The notes under the pieces: generated by a model
What the model was told of the DNA's origin: nothing
Database searches by the model: none
Seen by the model: the letters and a program-made list of their open reading frames with translations, nothing else
Assembly (NCBI GenBank): GCA_029262975.1
Contig: JAJCYJ010000305.1
Location: 1 to 8,880, forward strand
Direction of reading: 5' to 3'
DNA: 8,880 nucleotides
From: Saprospiraceae bacterium
GTDB taxonomy: Bacteria > Bacteroidota > Bacteroidia > Chitinophagales > Saprospiraceae
Shown: positions 7,319-8,880 of the stretch, piece after piece
How the letters are laid out: each line of letters starts with the position of its first letter
How positions within the stretch are numbered: position 1 is the stretch's first letter
Program-made: the position numbers and the translations under genes

Positions 7319-7342
7319 TGGGGATACTTAACTAATGAGATA

Positions 7343-8008
7343 ATGAACAGTAGTAGAAAATTTATTCCGGCTTCAGGTTTTTCAATTCTAACAGGGTTAT
7401 ATGATAGGTTGATCGGCTGGACCATGCCAGAAAAAAAAATTAGAAATAAATTGATCCATCACATAGATCCATGTCCAGGAGAAAAAATAATGGAATTTGG
7501 TTTTGGAACAGCCCAGAATCTTATCTATGCCATATCCAAAGAATCAAGTACCGATTATTATGGATTGGAAATAGATCCGAAGATCCTTAAGATAGCGAAC
7601 GCAAAACTCGAAAATTTAGACCATCGACACGGAGTACAACTTGATTTATACCAGGGAAATAAATTCCCTTACAAGGATAATACTTTTGACAAAGTGTACA
7701 GTTGTTTGGTTTTTCATCATATGAGAACCAATGATAAAAAGGCCGCTTTGAAAGAAATATTACGAGTTTTAAAACCGAATGGAATATTGTTCATTTCTGA
7801 TTGGGGCATCCCGTCTGATTTCATTTCCAACATGGGATTTTATCTCGTTCAAATGTTGGATGGATTTGAAACTACTGAAGATAACCGACAGGGTCTGATT
7901 CCCTCATTTATGGAAAGTGAAGGTTTTGAAAATATCAAAATATTGGATTCTGTGAATACCAAAATTGGCACGATGGAATACACAAGAGGTTCTAAATCCA
8001 TTATTTAA
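7343..8008 (+). CDS. Class I SAM-dependent methyltransferase, UbiE/Methyltransf_11-like
   Basis: Soluble, presumably cytoplasmic 221-residue enzyme transferring a methyl group from S-adenosylmethionine; the substrate cannot be told. Motif I is IMEFGFGTAQN (49-59, E-x-G-x-G with Thr-Ala replacing the third Gly region). The ribose-binding acidic strand is YYGLEID (72-78). The motif II/III region is FPYKDNTFDKVYSCLVFHHM (108-127), and the strand-5 motif is LRVLKPNGILFISDWG (140-155). I chose the ATG at 7343 over the in-frame GTG at 7313 because the GTG lies in repetitive DNA and the ten added residues match nothing expected. The gene follows the 477-bp gap and is 12 bp before the DUF2231-type gene, so it likely heads a second transcription unit. 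No signal peptide or membrane segment is visible. Its presence beside copper-efflux genes is unusual; a role in metal or metalloid methylation is possible but unsupported by any cysteine-rich site. Confidence 0.88.
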   Translation: MNSSRKFIPASGFSILTGLYDRLIGWTMPEKKIRNKLIHHIDPCPGEKIMEFGFGTAQNLIYAISKESSTDYYGLEIDPKILKIANAKLENLDHRHGVQLDLYQGNKFPYKDNTFDKVYSCLVFHHMRTNDKKAALKEILRVLKPNGILFISDWGIPSDFISNMGFYLVQMLDGFETTEDNRQGLIPSFMESEGFENIKILDSVNTKIGTMEYTRGSKSII

Positions 8009-8020
8009 AATATATACAAC

Positions 8021-8692
8021 ATGAAACGCATAACTTTTATCCTGACCAGTGTTTTTATTTTATCATTCTTGTCAAGCGTGACAGGTTCTCCTGAAAATTA
8101 TAAAAATAATTTTCACCAGGGGGATACCGTTGTTACAATTGATGAAGAGACACACAGTATTGACTCCCATGAACACAGTGACCATTCTGAATCATCAACA
8201 TACAGTGAAATTGCAGAACCAGGTTGGAGTGATTTTCCAAGTTTACACCCTATGGTAGTTCATTTCCCTGTAGTCTTGTTGTTAATTGCACTTATTACTC
8301 AGATTGTGTCCTTTTTCATTTGGAAAAATGAACTAAGCATTATCACTCTAATCATACTTTTTGGCGGTGCTATTGGTGCATTTATAGCATCCAACTATGC
8401 ACATCCACATACTACAGAATTGAATAAAATAGCGGCTGATCTTTTAATACAGCATGAGTTATATGCTGGATATACCAAATGGTTAAGTCTTGCAGCAGTC
8501 GTTTTAAAAGGACTTAGTCATTTTATCATCAAAAGAAAATTATGGGGAGAAATCTTGGTTTTAATTATAATGTTAGGCGCTGCATATTCAGTGAGCCAGG
8601 CTGGACATTATGGTGCTGCGCTAACACACCTCCACGGTATTGGGGTGCAAGGGAAGTATCTTGAAAATCATCTTGACGACCACGAACATTAA
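8021..8692 (+). CDS. His-rich DUF2231-type four-helix membrane protein
   Basis: Inner-membrane protein of 223 residues with unknown biochemical role. An N-terminal signal peptide (1-22, core ITFILTSVFILSFL) is followed by a hydrophilic His/Asp/Ser/Glu-rich segment (about 33-66, including HSIDSHEHSDHSESS) that may bind metal in the periplasm. The family signature SLHPMVVHFPVVLLL (74-88) opens the first of four membrane helices (about 78-100, 105-124, 152-170 and 176-194). Additional His residues cluster after helix 2 (YAHPHTTE, 126-133), at GHYGAALTHLHGIG (195-208) and at the tail HLDDHEH. DUF2231 proteins are known to me as small membrane proteins often near cytochrome or metal genes; metal involvement here is inferred from the His clusters and the neighbouring efflux operon. 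It sits 12 bp after the methyltransferase and 14 bp before the DUF2911-type gene, so the three are probably co-transcribed. Confidence 0.8.
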   Translation: MKRITFILTSVFILSFLSSVTGSPENYKNNFHQGDTVVTIDEETHSIDSHEHSDHSESSTYSEIAEPGWSDFPSLHPMVVHFPVVLLLIALITQIVSFFIWKNELSIITLIILFGGAIGAFIASNYAHPHTTELNKIAADLLIQHELYAGYTKWLSLAAVVLKGLSHFIIKRKLWGEILVLIIMLGAAYSVSQAGHYGAALTHLHGIGVQGKYLENHLDDHEH

Positions 8693-8706
8693 TAAAATGA
8701 TTTAAA

Positions 8707-8880
8707 ATGAAATACATAATATATTTGAATTTGTTGTTTGGGCTAACCTGTCTAAACATGGAATCAGTACATGCCCAGACAAAACCTTTAAGCCCTCATA
8801 AAAGTGCAATGGCTATGGTGGGTGATGCTCATATTCACATTGATTATTCTTCTCCTGGTATCAGAGATCGTGTCATATTT
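8707..8880 (+). CDS. Exported DUF2911-type protein, 3' partial
   Basis: Only the first 58 codons are visible; the frame runs open to the window end. Residues 1-23 form a signal peptide (core IIYLNLLFGLTCL, likely cleavage after VHA or VHAQ). The mature part begins with SPHKSAMAMVGDAHIHIDYS, then SPGIRDRVIF, which fits the start of the DUF2911 family pattern in which SP-x-A is followed by a beta-strand ending in YSxPG and then R-x-I/V. The ATG at 8707 is preceded by TTTAAA and is the start that preserves the signal peptide; a later in-frame ATG (codon 18) would destroy it. The family is common in Bacteroidota and has no firm biochemical role that I know of. Being the third gene of the downstream group, it is likely a periplasmic or secreted accessory factor. 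Confidence 0.75.
   Translation, partial: MKYIIYLNLLFGLTCLNMESVHAQTKPLSPHKSAMAMVGDAHIHIDYSSPGIRDRVIF

Larger units (their letters stand above)
6866..7342. other. Repeat-packed non-coding gap between the efflux operon and the methyltransferase group
   Basis: No convincing gene lies in these 477 bp. From left to right it holds two 28-bp direct repeats, a strong hairpin, four 42-bp tandem repeats, a 5-bp-stem hairpin, about 90 bp of unremarkable sequence (roughly 7160-7250) and a tract of degenerate GATAGAATGTGA-like repeats. All three plus frames are stopped within each 42-bp unit. Two minus frames stay open across the array but have no start codon. Any promoter for the downstream genes should lie here. 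The nearest to a Bacteroidota consensus is a TTG at 7194 and TCCCTTTG at 7220 (one mismatch to TAnnTTTG), which is weak. Base composition of 6876-6970 is noticeably more GC-rich than the flanking genes. Confidence 0.75.

Noticed and set aside
7114..7425. 103-codon minus-strand frame across the gap and the methyltransferase start.
   Set aside because: It covers repeat DNA and the antisense of a well-supported methyltransferase N-terminus, with no recognisable motif.

Overview
The window looks like a chromosomal segment of a Bacteroidota bacterium, possibly of the Saprospiria or Flavobacteriia type. This rests on the AT-rich composition, start codons preceded by A-rich stretches instead of Shine-Dalgarno sequences, and the gene families present: a CusA with Bacteroidota-style insertions, a CusB with a fused DUF3347 domain, and DUF2231 and DUF2911 proteins. 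The genus cannot be fixed from the sequence alone.

Positions 1-6865 hold a tightly packed plus-strand operon for tripartite efflux of monovalent copper or silver. It contains cusA (RND pump, 5' end outside the window), a TolC-family outer-membrane channel gene overlapping it by 8 bp, cusB (periplasmic adaptor with an N-terminal heavy-metal-binding domain and a C-terminal DUF3347 domain), and a small His-rich lipoprotein carrying a second heavy-metal-binding domain. The three periplasmic metal-binding methionines known from E. coli CusA are all present in the pump, so Cu(I)/Ag(I) is much more likely than Zn/Co/Cd.

Positions 6866-7342 are a 477-bp non-coding gap packed with repeats: two 28-bp units in tandem, a hairpin with an 8-bp stem, four 42-bp tandem repeats, a smaller hairpin, and degenerate GATAGAATGTGA-type repeats running up to the next start codon. 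This is the least explained part of the window.

Positions 7343-8880 hold a second plus-strand group with 12-14 bp gaps: a class I SAM-dependent methyltransferase, a His-rich four-helix DUF2231-type membrane protein, and the first 58 codons of an exported DUF2911-type protein cut by the window end. Their link to copper handling is inferred from position and His-rich character. I see no tRNA, rRNA, CRISPR array, transposase or integrase. No wholly new system is evident. The items most worth a second look are the repeat-filled gap, the extra membrane segments in CusA and the accessory gene trio.
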